Of a stretch of DNA of 64,000 nt, positions 1 through 7,335 are shown piece by piece; positions within the stretch are counted from its first letter, which is position 1, and each line of letters opens with the position of its first letter. Location of the stretch: the NCBI RefSeq assembly GCF_019890675.1, contig NZ_JAIOAA010000004.1:124001-188000 (forward strand), read 5' to 3'. Origin of the DNA: Micromonospora sp. PLK6-60. GTDB taxonomy: Bacteria > Actinomycetota > Actinomycetes > Mycobacteriales > Micromonosporaceae. The notes beneath the pieces are model-generated. The model saw only the letters and a list, made by a program, of their open reading frames with translations, had not been told where the DNA came from and did no database searches. The position numbers were made by a program, and so were the translations under genes.

Positions 1-1355
1 TCGCCGACAGCTCCGACCTGTACGCCTTCGTCACCCCCGGCCGACCCGACTCGGTCACCCTGTTGGCGAACTACGTGCCGATGCAGCTGCCCTCGGGCGG
101 CCCGAACTTCTTCGAGTTCGGCGACGACGTGCGGTACGAGATTCACGTCGACAACGACGGTGACGGTCAGCCCGATGTCACCTATCGTTTCGAATTCACC
201 ACCGAGATAACGAATCCGAACAGTTTTCTCTACAACACCGGGCCGATCGAGTCGCTGGACAGCCGGAACTGGAACCGGCGGCAGTTCTACCGGTTGACCC
301 GGATCGCCGACGGTCGGGAGCGCGTGCTGGCAGCCAAGCTGCCGTGCCCGCCGTGCAACGTCGGCCCGCTCTCCACCCCGAAGTACGCCGATCTGGTCCG
401 GCAGGCCACCTATCGCCTCTCCACCGGGGAGCGGGTCTTCGCCGGCCAGCGGGCGGACGGGTTCTTCGTGGACCTGGGGGCGGTCTTCGAGCTGGGCACG
501 CTGCGCCCGTTCCAGCAGCTGCACGTGGCCGGCCGCAACCTGTTCCGGGCCGAGGGCGAGCCGGTCAACGCGCTGGACCGGATGAACGTGCACACCATCG
601 CCCTCCAGGTGCCGCTGGGTCGGGTGCGCCGCCGGGCCAACCGGTACGGCGCCGCCGACCGCGCCTCGGTGATCGGCGTCTGGACCACCGCCTCCCGGCA
701 GCAGGTGCGGGTGCTCGGCGACCGGGTGGCGGCGGACACCGCGGCCGGACCGTTCACACAGGTGTCCCGGCTCGGCAACCCGCTGTTCAACGAGGTCGTG
801 GTGCCGATGTCCAGAAAGGACCTGTGGAACACGCTGCCGCCGGCCGAGGACAAGCGGTTCGCGCAGTTCGTCGAGCGGCCCGAGTTGGCCGCCCTGCTGC
901 CCGCCCTCTATCCCGGCGTCTTCCCCCAACTGGAGGCGCTGAACAAGGCGAAGAAGCCCCGGGCGGATCTGGTGGCCATTCTGCTGACCGGCATCCCGGC
1001 CGGCCTGGTCGACGGCTTCACCAACCACACCGGCGACATCCAGGCGGACATGCTGCGGCTGAACACCGCGATTCCGCCGGCCCGCAAGCCGAACCCGTTC
1101 GGGGTGCTCGGCGGCGACCTCGCCGGCTTCCCGAACGGACGCCGGGTCGGCGACGACGTGGTGAGCATCTCGTTGCGGGCCATCGCCGGCCTCACCGTGC
1201 CGCTGGTGGACAGGACGTTCACCCCGGACGCGGCCGCCGCCACGGTCACCCCCGGGTTGAGTGCCGCCGACGTGACGGCGCCCTTCCTCGGCGACTTCCC
1301 CTTCCTCGGCACGCCGTACGACGGGTTCGGCAACCCGCCCGCCGCCGGGTCGTGA
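1..1355 (+). CDS. DUF4331 family protein, 5' end outside the window
   Basis: The open frame enters from the left edge in phase with position 3, so the N-terminus lies outside the window; 451 residues are visible. The first visible residues (DSSDLYAFVTPGRPD) and then GGPNFFEFGDDVRYEIHVDN are the signature of DUF4331, a secreted or periplasmic-type family of unknown function found widely in actinobacteria. A TTG at 63 could be mistaken for the start, but the family motif begins upstream of it. The C-terminal part has the usual arrangement of the family, with a conserved GGDLAGFPNGRRVGDDVV stretch followed by a short Pro/Gly-rich tail. It is followed after 11 bases by a small gene on the same strand, probably co-transcribed. 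Function unknown; family assignment is strong. Confidence 0.9.
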   Translation, partial: ADSSDLYAFVTPGRPDSVTLLANYVPMQLPSGGPNFFEFGDDVRYEIHVDNDGDGQPDVTYRFEFTTEITNPNSFLYNTGPIESLDSRNWNRRQFYRLTRIADGRERVLAAKLPCPPCNVGPLSTPKYADLVRQATYRLSTGERVFAGQRADGFFVDLGAVFELGTLRPFQQLHVAGRNLFRAEGEPVNALDRMNVHTIALQVPLGRVRRRANRYGAADRASVIGVWTTASRQQVRVLGDRVAADTAAGPFTQVSRLGNPLFNEVVVPMSRKDLWNTLPPAEDKRFAQFVERPELAALLPALYPGVFPQLEALNKAKKPRADLVAILLTGIPAGLVDGFTNHTGDIQADMLRLNTAIPPARKPNPFGVLGGDLAGFPNGRRVGDDVVSISLRAIAGLTVPLVDRTFTPDAAAATVTPGLSAADVTAPFLGDFPFLGTPYDGFGNPPAAGS

Positions 1356-1366
1356 GAGGAGGGCGC

Positions 1367-1711
1367 ATGCCGGCACACCGGCACGAGTACGGGCCGACGG
1401 AGAGCGGCACCGTGCTGCTCGACCTCGGTGGGGACACCGGGGCGCTGATCGTCTACACCGGACCTGACCTGCTCGGCCGGGAGATCGAGATCAGCCGGGC
1501 GGACCGGCCCCGGGAGGCCCGGACCCACGCCGCGGTGCGGGAGCGCCGCATCCCCGACGGCGCGTTCCACAGTGCGCTCTATCCGGACCTGCCCGCCGGC
1601 CTCTATACCGTGTGGTGGGACACGGAGACGCCGGCCGGCGCGGTCACCGTGAGCGGTGGCGGTATCGCCGAGTTCGCCTGGCCGACCAGCGGGCCCGTCG
1701 GCGCCGGCTGA
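1367..1711 (+). CDS. Small conserved hypothetical protein downstream of DUF4331
   Basis: 114 residues. The ATG at 1367 is preceded by GAGAGGAGGG, a good ribosome binding site that overlaps the stop region of the DUF4331 gene, so the two are probably one transcript. The frame is open further upstream only because the DUF4331 gene is GC-rich. The protein has no signal peptide or membrane segment; it is a predicted beta-rich soluble domain containing LLDLGGDTGALIVYTG and a late PAGLYTVWWD. I have a weak memory of similar actinobacterial proteins being labelled phospholipase-like, but I see no catalytic motif that supports that. Function unknown. Confidence 0.75.
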   Translation: MPAHRHEYGPTESGTVLLDLGGDTGALIVYTGPDLLGREIEISRADRPREARTHAAVRERRIPDGAFHSALYPDLPAGLYTVWWDTETPAGAVTVSGGGIAEFAWPTSGPVGAG

Positions 1712-2204
1712 CCGGTCGCCGCGCGCCGACCGTCGCGCCCTGTCCACATGGTGGGCAGGGCGCTGACGGTGTTGGGCGCTCGGCGGGCGGTTCCGGGCGC
1801 GGCGGGTTAACCTGTGCCCCAATCAAGATCCAGATCTTGGTGACGGTCGAGCGGGGCGGGTCCGGGTGGCCGGAACCCGGCTGGGGCGGCCGGGGGCGGC
1901 GGCGCGGGGCGGCGGGCCGCCACGGCAGAAAACTCGGGCAACTCGCCGGGGAGGGCGTTACTCGTCCGGGGTCTGAATCGATAGGGCAGGTTGCGGGGCC
2001 GGGCGGCTCAGGTGGTCGACCGGGACGTGTCGGGAGGGCGACTCCATTATCAAGTTTGGCTTGACGGCGCACGCATTACACGCGTGTAATTTGAATGGGG
2101 TTGTTCGCACGGATCGCAACAAATGGGACCGGACGGACAGGCACGCCTTTTCGCGTGGGGGGTCGCAGCGGCGTTGACGCCGGTGCGCGACAAGGAGGCA
2201 ATCT
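1712..2204. other. 493-base non-coding region upstream of whiB
   Basis: No convincing gene is present; the frames open here on both strands lack ribosome binding sites and have shadow-like composition. The region contains the likely whiB promoter and a perfect 16-base palindrome near 2075-2090. The remaining 115 bases before the whiB start form a long untranslated leader that ends in an AAGGAGG ribosome binding site at about 2192-2198. The 3' end of the upstream small gene has no obvious strong terminator hairpin. Confidence 0.6.
2061..2090 (+). promoter_or_regulatory. Candidate whiB promoter with overlapping 16-base palindrome
   Basis: TTGACG at 2061-2066 is separated by 18 bases from TGTAAT at 2085-2090, a plausible housekeeping-type promoter. 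The palindrome ATTACACGCGTGTAAT (2075-2090) covers the spacer and the -10 element and is perfectly symmetrical, which suggests an operator for a dimeric repressor or activator. In Streptomyces whiB is controlled by developmental regulators such as BldD, but the 6-base spacing between the half sites here does not match the BldD consensus exactly. Promoter position is inferred from sequence only. Confidence 0.45.
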
Positions 2205-2462
2205 ATGGACGGCCAGCTCGAGGTGGCCGACCTGCTCGGGAATGCGCCGGAGTGGCAGGAGCGGGCGCTCTGCTCGCAGACCGACCCGGAGGCGTTCTTT
2301 CCCGAGAAGGGCGGTTCGACCCGCGAGGCGAAGCGGATCTGCTCGCGGTGCGAGGTCAAGACGGAGTGCCTCGAATACGCTCTCGGCCACGACGAGCGGT
2401 TCGGGATCTGGGGTGGGCTCTCCGAGCGGGAGCGGCGCAAGCTCAAGCGGCGGGCCGCCTGA
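2205..2462 (+). CDS. whiB: WhiB-family iron-sulfur transcriptional regulator (WhiB2/WhmD type)
   Basis: 85 residues, the usual length of the WhiB2/WhmD group. Four cysteines that bind a [4Fe-4S] cluster are visible in ALCSQTD, ICSRCEVKTEC; they are followed by the GIWGG turn and a basic tail ERERRKLKRRAA that contacts DNA. WhiB proteins bind the principal sigma factor and act as co-activators; the WhiB/WhmD branch controls septation and sporulation-type cell division. The ATG is preceded by AAGGAGG at a good distance. Its neighbours (zincin-fold protein, DUF3499) are the same as those of whiB2 in M. tuberculosis, which supports orthology. Expressed alone from a long leader. Confidence 0.95.
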   Translation: MDGQLEVADLLGNAPEWQERALCSQTDPEAFFPEKGGSTREAKRICSRCEVKTECLEYALGHDERFGIWGGLSERERRKLKRRAA

Positions 2463-2569
2463 GGCGAGGGTGCGGGGCCGGGGCGGTGGGGGCCGCCCGG
2501 CTCGGGCCCGAGGGCCCAGCGGTCGCGGAAGCGGTGCGGGGCTTCTTCGGCGCGGCGCGGGGGTGCCGG

Positions 2570-3013
2570 TCAGGCCAGTTCGTCCGGGTCGACCCCGAGC
2601 AGGTTCGCCACCTGCTCGATGATCACGTCGTGCACCAAGTCGGCGAGATCCTCGCGGTCCATCGCCCGGAACTCCAGCGGCCGGCGGTAGAGCACGATCC
2701 GGGGTGGCACCTCCTGCCGGCCCGGGCGGCCGGGCAGCAGGCGGGCCAGCGGCACCTCGCCGTCCTCCAGCACGTCGGAGTCGTAGACGTTGAGATCCGG
2801 CGGGACGTCCTCGACCGCGAACTCGACCCCGGCCAGCTCCTTGGCGAACCGCCGCTCCAGCGTCTCCACCGTGTCCAGCACCAGGTCGTCGAAGACCTCG
2901 GCCTTGGTGCGGGCCAGCGGGACGGTCGCCGGCACCAGCCGCCCCCGCAGACCGCGTCCGTGCCGGTCGCGGTGGGCGCGCCGCCCCGGGCGGCGGTGCT
3001 GCGGACTCGTCAT
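2570..3013 (-). CDS. Zincin-fold metallopeptidase-family protein with degenerate active site
   Basis: 147 residues, starting at the ATG whose complement is 3011-3013. The region from about residue 35 to the end matches the short bacterial zincin family (PF06262, formerly DUF1025): FDDLVLDTVETLERRF, then PPRIVLYRRPLEF and a final helix. In active members that helix carries HExxH; here the aligned residues are EQVAN in IIEQVANLLGVDPDEL, so both histidines and the glutamate are missing. I believe many actinobacterial homologues share this loss. The first 30 residues are Arg-rich and probably disordered. It lies opposite to and downstream of whiB and divergent from DUF3499, as in M. tuberculosis. 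Likely a pseudoenzyme; function unknown. Confidence 0.85.
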   Translation of the reverse strand: MTSPQHRRPGRRAHRDRHGRGLRGRLVPATVPLARTKAEVFDDLVLDTVETLERRFAKELAGVEFAVEDVPPDLNVYDSDVLEDGEVPLARLLPGRPGRQEVPPRIVLYRRPLEFRAMDREDLADLVHDVIIEQVANLLGVDPDELA

Positions 3014-3178
3014 GAGGCACAGGGTAGTCCCCGATCCGGGCGGCCCGGTGGTGACGTCGCCGGTGTGCTCCGGGGGTGGCGGAGAGCCGGACGACAGGTG
3101 CGAATTGTGATCACGGTGACGGGCGTGTCGTAACGCGAACCGGTGCGCCGAACCCGGTAATGGGGATACCCTGCCGCC

Positions 3179-3550
3179 GTGAGGTCACCACGGCGCTGCT
3201 CCCGTAACGGCTGCCCCCGGCAAGCGGTCGCCACACTGACCTATGTCTACAACGAGTCGACGGCGGTGGTGGGGCCGCTGGCCGCGTTCGCCGAACCCCA
3301 CACGTACGACCTGTGTGAGCCGCACGCCCGCAGCCTGACCGCGCCGCGCGGCTGGGACGTGGTCCGGCACGAGGGCGAGTTCGAGCCGCCGCCGCCCACC
3401 ACCGACGACCTGGTGGCGCTCGCCGAGGCGGTCCGTGAGGCGGCCCGCCCCGCCCCGCCGCGCCCACCGGCCGACGACCAGGACCCACCCCCCGGCGCCC
3501 CCCACACCGGCCGCCGCGGCCACCTCCGCGTAATCCCCCCCAACCACTAA
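3179..3550 (+). CDS. DUF3499 family protein
   Basis: 123 residues from a GTG at 3179. The N-terminal half carries cysteines in a zinc-ribbon-like arrangement: RRCSRNGCPRQAVATLTYVY, then YDLCEPHA about 30 residues later. This pattern defines DUF3499, an actinobacterial family of unknown function. The C-terminal half is Pro/Arg-rich and probably disordered. No clear ribosome binding site is visible, so translation may be leaderless or nearly so. The gene normally sits between the whiB2/zincin pair and manB; here manB is 38.6 kb away, so this gene marks the left edge of an accessory insertion. Confidence 0.85.
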   Translation: MRSPRRCSRNGCPRQAVATLTYVYNESTAVVGPLAAFAEPHTYDLCEPHARSLTAPRGWDVVRHEGEFEPPPPTTDDLVALAEAVREAARPAPPRPPADDQDPPPGAPHTGRRGHLRVIPPNH

Positions 3551-3578
3551 CCCCACCCGGCCCTCCGCCCCTCTCGCG

Positions 3579-3639
3579 GTTGATCATGGAGTTAGCGGCG
3601 TTGTCGATCTCCGCCAGTGCCGCTAACTTCATGATCAAC
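3579..3639. repeat. Long inverted repeat between convergent genes
   Basis: The left arm (3579-3599, beginning GTTGATCATGGAGTTAGC) and the right arm (3619-3639) pair over 21 bases with one mismatch around a 19-base loop. It lies between DUF3499 (+) and the FAD oxidase (-), so it could act as a terminator in both directions, although there is no T-run. The arm sequence, rich in A+T for this genome, resembles a dispersed intergenic palindrome that I associate with Micromonospora chromosomes; that association is from memory. Confidence 0.6.
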
Positions 3640-3672
3640 GGACCCGGGGACCGGGGGCGGGGGTGGGGTGGG

Positions 3673-5136
3673 TTAGTGGCCGAGGAGGCGGGAGAAGGTG
3701 GCGGCGCGGCGGGACGGGCGGCCGGTGCGCAGTTCCGCGTCGTCGGCGGCGGCCATCAGGCGCAGGCCCGCGTTGACGGCCAGCCAGCGCAGCGGCTCCG
3801 GCTCCCAGCGGCGGGAGCGGTGGTTGACCCAGGGCAGCGCGGTCAGCTCGCTCTCCACCCCCCGGATCAGGTCGGCGAGCGTACGCCCGGCCAGGTTGCT
3901 GGTGCCCACGCCGTCACCCACGTACCCGCCGGCCCAGGCGAGGCCGGTGGACCGGTCCAGCCCCACCGAGGCGGCCCAGTCCCGGGCCACCCCCAGCGGG
4001 CCGCCCCAGGTGTGGCTGACCGGCACGTCCGGGCCGAGCACCGGGAACAGTTCGCCCAGCACCCGGCGCAGCGCGGCGAAGACCCGGGGCTCCCGGTCGT
4101 AGCGCGGGTCGACCCGGGAACCGAAGTGGTACGGGGCGCCCCGCCCGCCGAAGGCGAGCCGGCCGTCGGCGGTGCGCTGGCCGTAGATGATGACGTGCCG
4201 GTGGTCGGCGAAGGTCTCCCGCTCGGCCAGCCCGATCGCGGCCCAGGTCTCCTCCGGCAGCGGCTCGGTGGCCACCATCAGCGAGTAGACCGGCGCCACC
4301 GTGCGGCGCTGCCCGGGCAGCCGGGGCGTGTAGCCCTCGGTCGCCCGCACCACCACCGGGGCGCGGACGGTGCCGTGCGGGGTCACCGCCGCGCCGGCCC
4401 GCACCGCGGTCACCGGCGTGCGCTCGTGGATGGTCACCCCGCGTCGGCGCACCGCCCGGGCCAGCCCGCGGACCAGTTTCGCCGGGTGCAGCGCGGCGCA
4501 GTGCGGGGTGTACGTCGCGCCGCGTACCCCCTCGGCGGCGCACCGGGCGGCGGCCTCGGCGGCGTCCAGCAACACCAGGTCGTCCGGGTCGAGCCCGTGC
4601 GCGCGGGCGGTGGCCACCTCGGCCCGGGCCCGGTCGAGCTGGGCCGCGCTGCGGGCCAGCACCACCGTGCCGCCCTGCCGCCAGTCGCAGTCGATCCTTT
4701 CGGCGGCGGTCACCCGGCCCACCTCGGCGACGGTCTCGTGCATGGCCCGCTGCATCGCCAGCGCCCGGTCCCGCCCGTGCCGCCGGGCCAGCGCCGGCAG
4801 CGAGGTGGGGAAGAGCGCGGAGCACCAGCCGCCGTTGCGGCCGGAGGCGCCGTACCCGGCGATCTCGGCCTCCAGCACCACGATCCGCAGCGCCGGGTCG
4901 GCGGCGGCCAGGTAGTACGCCGTCCACAGCCCGGTGTAGCCGGCGCCCACGATCACCACGTCGGCCTCGGTGTCGCCGGGCAGTGGTGGTCCGGGGGTCA
5001 GCGGCTCGTCCAGGCTGGACAGCCAGTACGACAGGTCCTGGTAGCGGGTCGCGGGGGCGAAGGGGCGGGGCCGGGACCCGTCGCCATGGTTCCCGGCCCC
5101 GCCCGATCCCGCCGCGCCGCTCAGAGGCGTGCCCAT
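3673..5136 (-). CDS. FAD-dependent amine oxidoreductase (DadA/PuuB type)
   Basis: 487 residues from an ATG at 5136 that lies inside the last codons of the upstream aminotransferase (16-base overlap), so the two are translationally coupled. The frame runs further upstream but only as an antiphase shadow of the aminotransferase. An N-terminal Rossmann motif DVVIVGAGYTGLW (about residues 59-71) binds FAD, followed by the ASGRNGGW motif typical of the DAO family members that act on gamma-glutamylputrescine, N-alkyl amino acids or similar secondary amines. The distal GYVGDGVGTSNLAGRTLADL closes the FAD site. With the aminotransferase, the Pot transporter and the agmatinase nearby, a polyamine or polyamine adduct is the probable substrate. 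No glutamylpolyamine synthetase is visible in the window. Confidence 0.88.
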   Translation of the reverse strand: MGTPLSGAAGSGGAGNHGDGSRPRPFAPATRYQDLSYWLSSLDEPLTPGPPLPGDTEADVVIVGAGYTGLWTAYYLAAADPALRIVVLEAEIAGYGASGRNGGWCSALFPTSLPALARRHGRDRALAMQRAMHETVAEVGRVTAAERIDCDWRQGGTVVLARSAAQLDRARAEVATARAHGLDPDDLVLLDAAEAAARCAAEGVRGATYTPHCAALHPAKLVRGLARAVRRRGVTIHERTPVTAVRAGAAVTPHGTVRAPVVVRATEGYTPRLPGQRRTVAPVYSLMVATEPLPEETWAAIGLAERETFADHRHVIIYGQRTADGRLAFGGRGAPYHFGSRVDPRYDREPRVFAALRRVLGELFPVLGPDVPVSHTWGGPLGVARDWAASVGLDRSTGLAWAGGYVGDGVGTSNLAGRTLADLIRGVESELTALPWVNHRSRRWEPEPLRWLAVNAGLRLMAAADDAELRTGRPSRRAATFSRLLGH

Positions 5137-6467
5137 GCCTCGGTCAGCACGGCGCGCAGGATCTGCTCGATCTCGTCGAACTGCTGCTGCTCGGCGATCA
5201 GCGGCGGGGCGAGCTGCACCACCGGGTCGCCGCGGTCGTCGGCGCGGCAGTAGAGCCCGGCCTGGAAGAGCGCGGTGGAGAGGAAGCCGCGCAGCAGCCG
5301 CTCCGACTCGGCGTCGTCGAAGGTCTCCCTGGTCGTCTTGTCCTTGACCAGCTCGATGCCGTAGAAGTAGCCGTCGCCCCGGACGTCGCCGACGATCGGC
5401 AGGTCGTTGAGCTTCTCCAGGGTGGACCGGAACGCGCCCTCGTTGGTCCGGACGTGCCCGACCAGATCCTCGCGGGCGAAGACCTCCAGGTTGGCCAGGG
5501 CCACCGCGCAGGAGACCGGGTGGCCGCCGAAGGTCACCCCGTGGGCGAACATGCCGGTCTCGGTGAGGAACGGCTCCATCAGCCGCTCGCTGGCGATCAT
5601 CGCGCCGAGCGGGGCGTATCCGGAGGTGATGCCCTTGGCGGTGGTGATGATGTCCGGCTGGTAGCCGTACCGGGTGGCGCCGAAGTACTCGCCGAGCCGG
5701 CCCCACGAGCAGATCACCTCGTCGCTGACCAGCAGCACGTCGTACGCGTCGCAGATCTCGCGGACCCGCTCGAAGTAGCCGGGCGGCGGCGGGAAGCAGC
5801 CGCCGGAGTTCTGCACCGGCTCCAGGAACACCGCGGCGACGGTGTCCGGTCCCTCCCGCTCGATGGCCCGGCCGATCTCCTCGGCCGCCCAGCGGCCGAA
5901 CGCCTCGGCGTCGTCGCCGTGCTCGGGGGCCCGGTAGAAGTTGGTGTTGGGCACCTTGATGCCGCCGGGCACCAGCGGCTCGAAGTCGCTCTTGATGCCG
6001 GGCAGGCCGGTGATCGACAGCGCGCCCATCGAGGTGCCGTGGTAGGCGATGTACCGGCTGACCACCTTGTGCTTGTTCGGCTGGCCGGTGCGCTTGAAGT
6101 AGGCCCGGGCCAGCTTCCAGGCGGCCTCGACGGCCTCCGAGCCGCCGGTGGTGAAGAAGACCCGGTTCAGGTCGCCGGGGGCGAGCTCGGCCACCTTCTC
6201 GGCCAGCTCGACGGCCTTCGGGTGGGCGTACGACCAGAGCGGGAAGTAGGCCAGCTCGGCGGCCTGCTTGGCGGCCGCCTCGGCCAGCTCGGTGCGGCCG
6301 TGTCCGGCGTTGACGACGAAGAGTCCGGCGAGACCGTCCAGGTAGCGGCGGCCGTGGGAGTCCCAGACGTACGCGCCCTCGCCGCGCACGATGGTCGGCA
6401 CCTCGCCGGCGGAGTAGCTCGCCATCCGGGTGAAGTGCATCCAGAGGTGGTCGGTGGCGTTGGCCAT
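5121..6467 (-). CDS. Class III PLP aminotransferase, polyamine/GABA type
   Basis: 448 residues from the ATG at 6467; the frame is open to a GTG at 6506, which has no ribosome binding site, so the shorter start (MANATDHLWMHF) is preferred. It belongs to the omega-amino-acid:pyruvate/4-aminobutyrate aminotransferase family: FFTTGGSEAVEAAWKLAR binds the cofactor phosphate, VLLVSDEVICSWGR carries the Asp that holds the pyridine nitrogen, and the Schiff-base lysine is in TTAKGITSGYAPLG. It likely transfers the terminal amino group of putrescine, another diamine or GABA to pyruvate. It is transcribed with the FAD oxidase downstream and lies downstream of the lrp gene on the same strand, possibly with its own promoter in the 148-base gap. 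Confidence 0.9.
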   Translation of the reverse strand: MANATDHLWMHFTRMASYSAGEVPTIVRGEGAYVWDSHGRRYLDGLAGLFVVNAGHGRTELAEAAAKQAAELAYFPLWSYAHPKAVELAEKVAELAPGDLNRVFFTTGGSEAVEAAWKLARAYFKRTGQPNKHKVVSRYIAYHGTSMGALSITGLPGIKSDFEPLVPGGIKVPNTNFYRAPEHGDDAEAFGRWAAEEIGRAIEREGPDTVAAVFLEPVQNSGGCFPPPPGYFERVREICDAYDVLLVSDEVICSWGRLGEYFGATRYGYQPDIITTAKGITSGYAPLGAMIASERLMEPFLTETGMFAHGVTFGGHPVSCAVALANLEVFAREDLVGHVRTNEGAFRSTLEKLNDLPIVGDVRGDGYFYGIELVKDKTTRETFDDAESERLLRGFLSTALFQAGLYCRADDRGDPVVQLAPPLIAEQQQFDEIEQILRAVLTEAWARL

Positions 6468-6570
6468 GTCAGCCCCATCGGGTTCCGGGCCGGTCAGGGG
6501 TGACACCGGCCGCTCTGCTGACGGTTATCGCACAGCCGATGCTGATCACGCAAGTGCCAGCGACCTCCAG

Positions 6571-6612
6571 CAACGAATTCAGCGAGACCTCATGGAAGGC
6601 ACAACGGAATCC
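6571..6612. promoter_or_regulatory. Candidate regulator half-sites upstream of the aminotransferase
   Basis: The gap between lrp and the aminotransferase contains CAACGAATTC (6571-6580), CGAGACCT (6583-6590) and CAACGGAATCC (6602-6612). The last two motifs recur in the same order in front of potD (7199-7224). Their placement in front of both arms of the cluster suggests binding sites for the Lrp-family regulator encoded between them. This is inference from repetition, not from a known consensus. Confidence 0.35.
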
Positions 6613-6615
6613 GTA

Positions 6616-7128
6616 TCAGGCGGTGCCCCAGCTGTAGGTCTGCTTGCGCAGCTTGAGGTAGACGAACGCCTCGGTGGCCAGCACGCCGGGCACGGCCCGC
6701 AGCCGCTGGAGGATCTCCAGCAGGTGGGCGTCGTTGCGGCAGACCACCTCGGCCAGCAGGTCGAACGAGCCCGCGGTGATCACCACGTAGTCGATTTCCT
6801 CGAGTTCGGCGAGCCGGTCGGCGACCGCCTCCAGGTCCCCGTCGGTGCGCAGGCCGACCATGGCCTGCCGGGGGAAGCCCAGCTGGAGCGGGTCGGTGAC
6901 GGCGACGATCTGCATCACTCCGGCGTCCAGCAGCCGCTGCACCCGCTGCCGTACGGCGGCCTCGGAGAGCCCGACCGCCTTGCCGATGGTGGCGTACGGC
7001 CGGCGACCGTCCTCCTGCAACTGCTCGATGATCTGCTTGGCCACATCGTCGAGCAGAGCGTGACCGGAGCCTTCACGCACAGTGACGCGCCGGGGCCCGC
7101 TGCCGGGCTCCTGTTGCCGTATGACCAT
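6616..7128 (-). CDS. Lrp/AsnC family transcriptional regulator
   Basis: 170 residues from the ATG at 7128, chosen because GGGAG lies 7 bases upstream; a longer frame to 7173 lacks a ribosome binding site. After about 25 extra residues comes the winged-helix domain (LDDVAKQIIEQLQEDGR, then ATIGKAVGLSEAAVRQRVQRL as the recognition helix region), then the RAM ligand-binding domain beginning at VAVTDPLQLG and containing the AGSFDLLAEVVC strand. Lrp proteins form octamers that sense amino acids or amines. It is divergent from potD and upstream of the aminotransferase-oxidase pair, the position of a local regulator of the polyamine genes. Confidence 0.9.
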   Translation of the reverse strand: MVIRQQEPGSGPRRVTVREGSGHALLDDVAKQIIEQLQEDGRRPYATIGKAVGLSEAAVRQRVQRLLDAGVMQIVAVTDPLQLGFPRQAMVGLRTDGDLEAVADRLAELEEIDYVVITAGSFDLLAEVVCRNDAHLLEILQRLRAVPGVLATEAFVYLKLRKQTYSWGTA

Positions 7129-7198
7129 GTCTCGCTCCCGTTGTCCGAAACTCGGTGCCGAGCGTAGTACCACCGCGCAGTCTGGCGTATTTCGTCGC

Positions 7199-7224
7199 CG
7201 AGACCTAATCTCGCAACGGAATCC
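7199..7224. promoter_or_regulatory. Candidate regulator site in the lrp-potD divergent region
   Basis: CGAGACCT (7199-7206) followed by CAACGGAATCC (7214-7224). Both words also occur in the same order upstream of the aminotransferase. The site lies between the divergent starts of the regulator gene (7128) and potD (7336), where an autoregulating Lrp protein would be expected to bind. Confidence 0.35.
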
Positions 7225-7335
7225 CTTGTAAGCAAGGTCACCTCATGTCAGGATCAGTCGTCCATCGCCTGAAGACCCTCCGCCGGCGCGCCACCCCCGT
7301 CCCGCCGCCGACGATGACCCCTTAGGAGTCGTCAC

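Noticed and set aside
3580..5253. A 557-codon plus-strand frame opposite the FAD oxidase, starting inside the 3579 inverted repeat
   Set aside because: Low-complexity translation typical of GC-rich shadows; the minus-strand gene is a clear family member.
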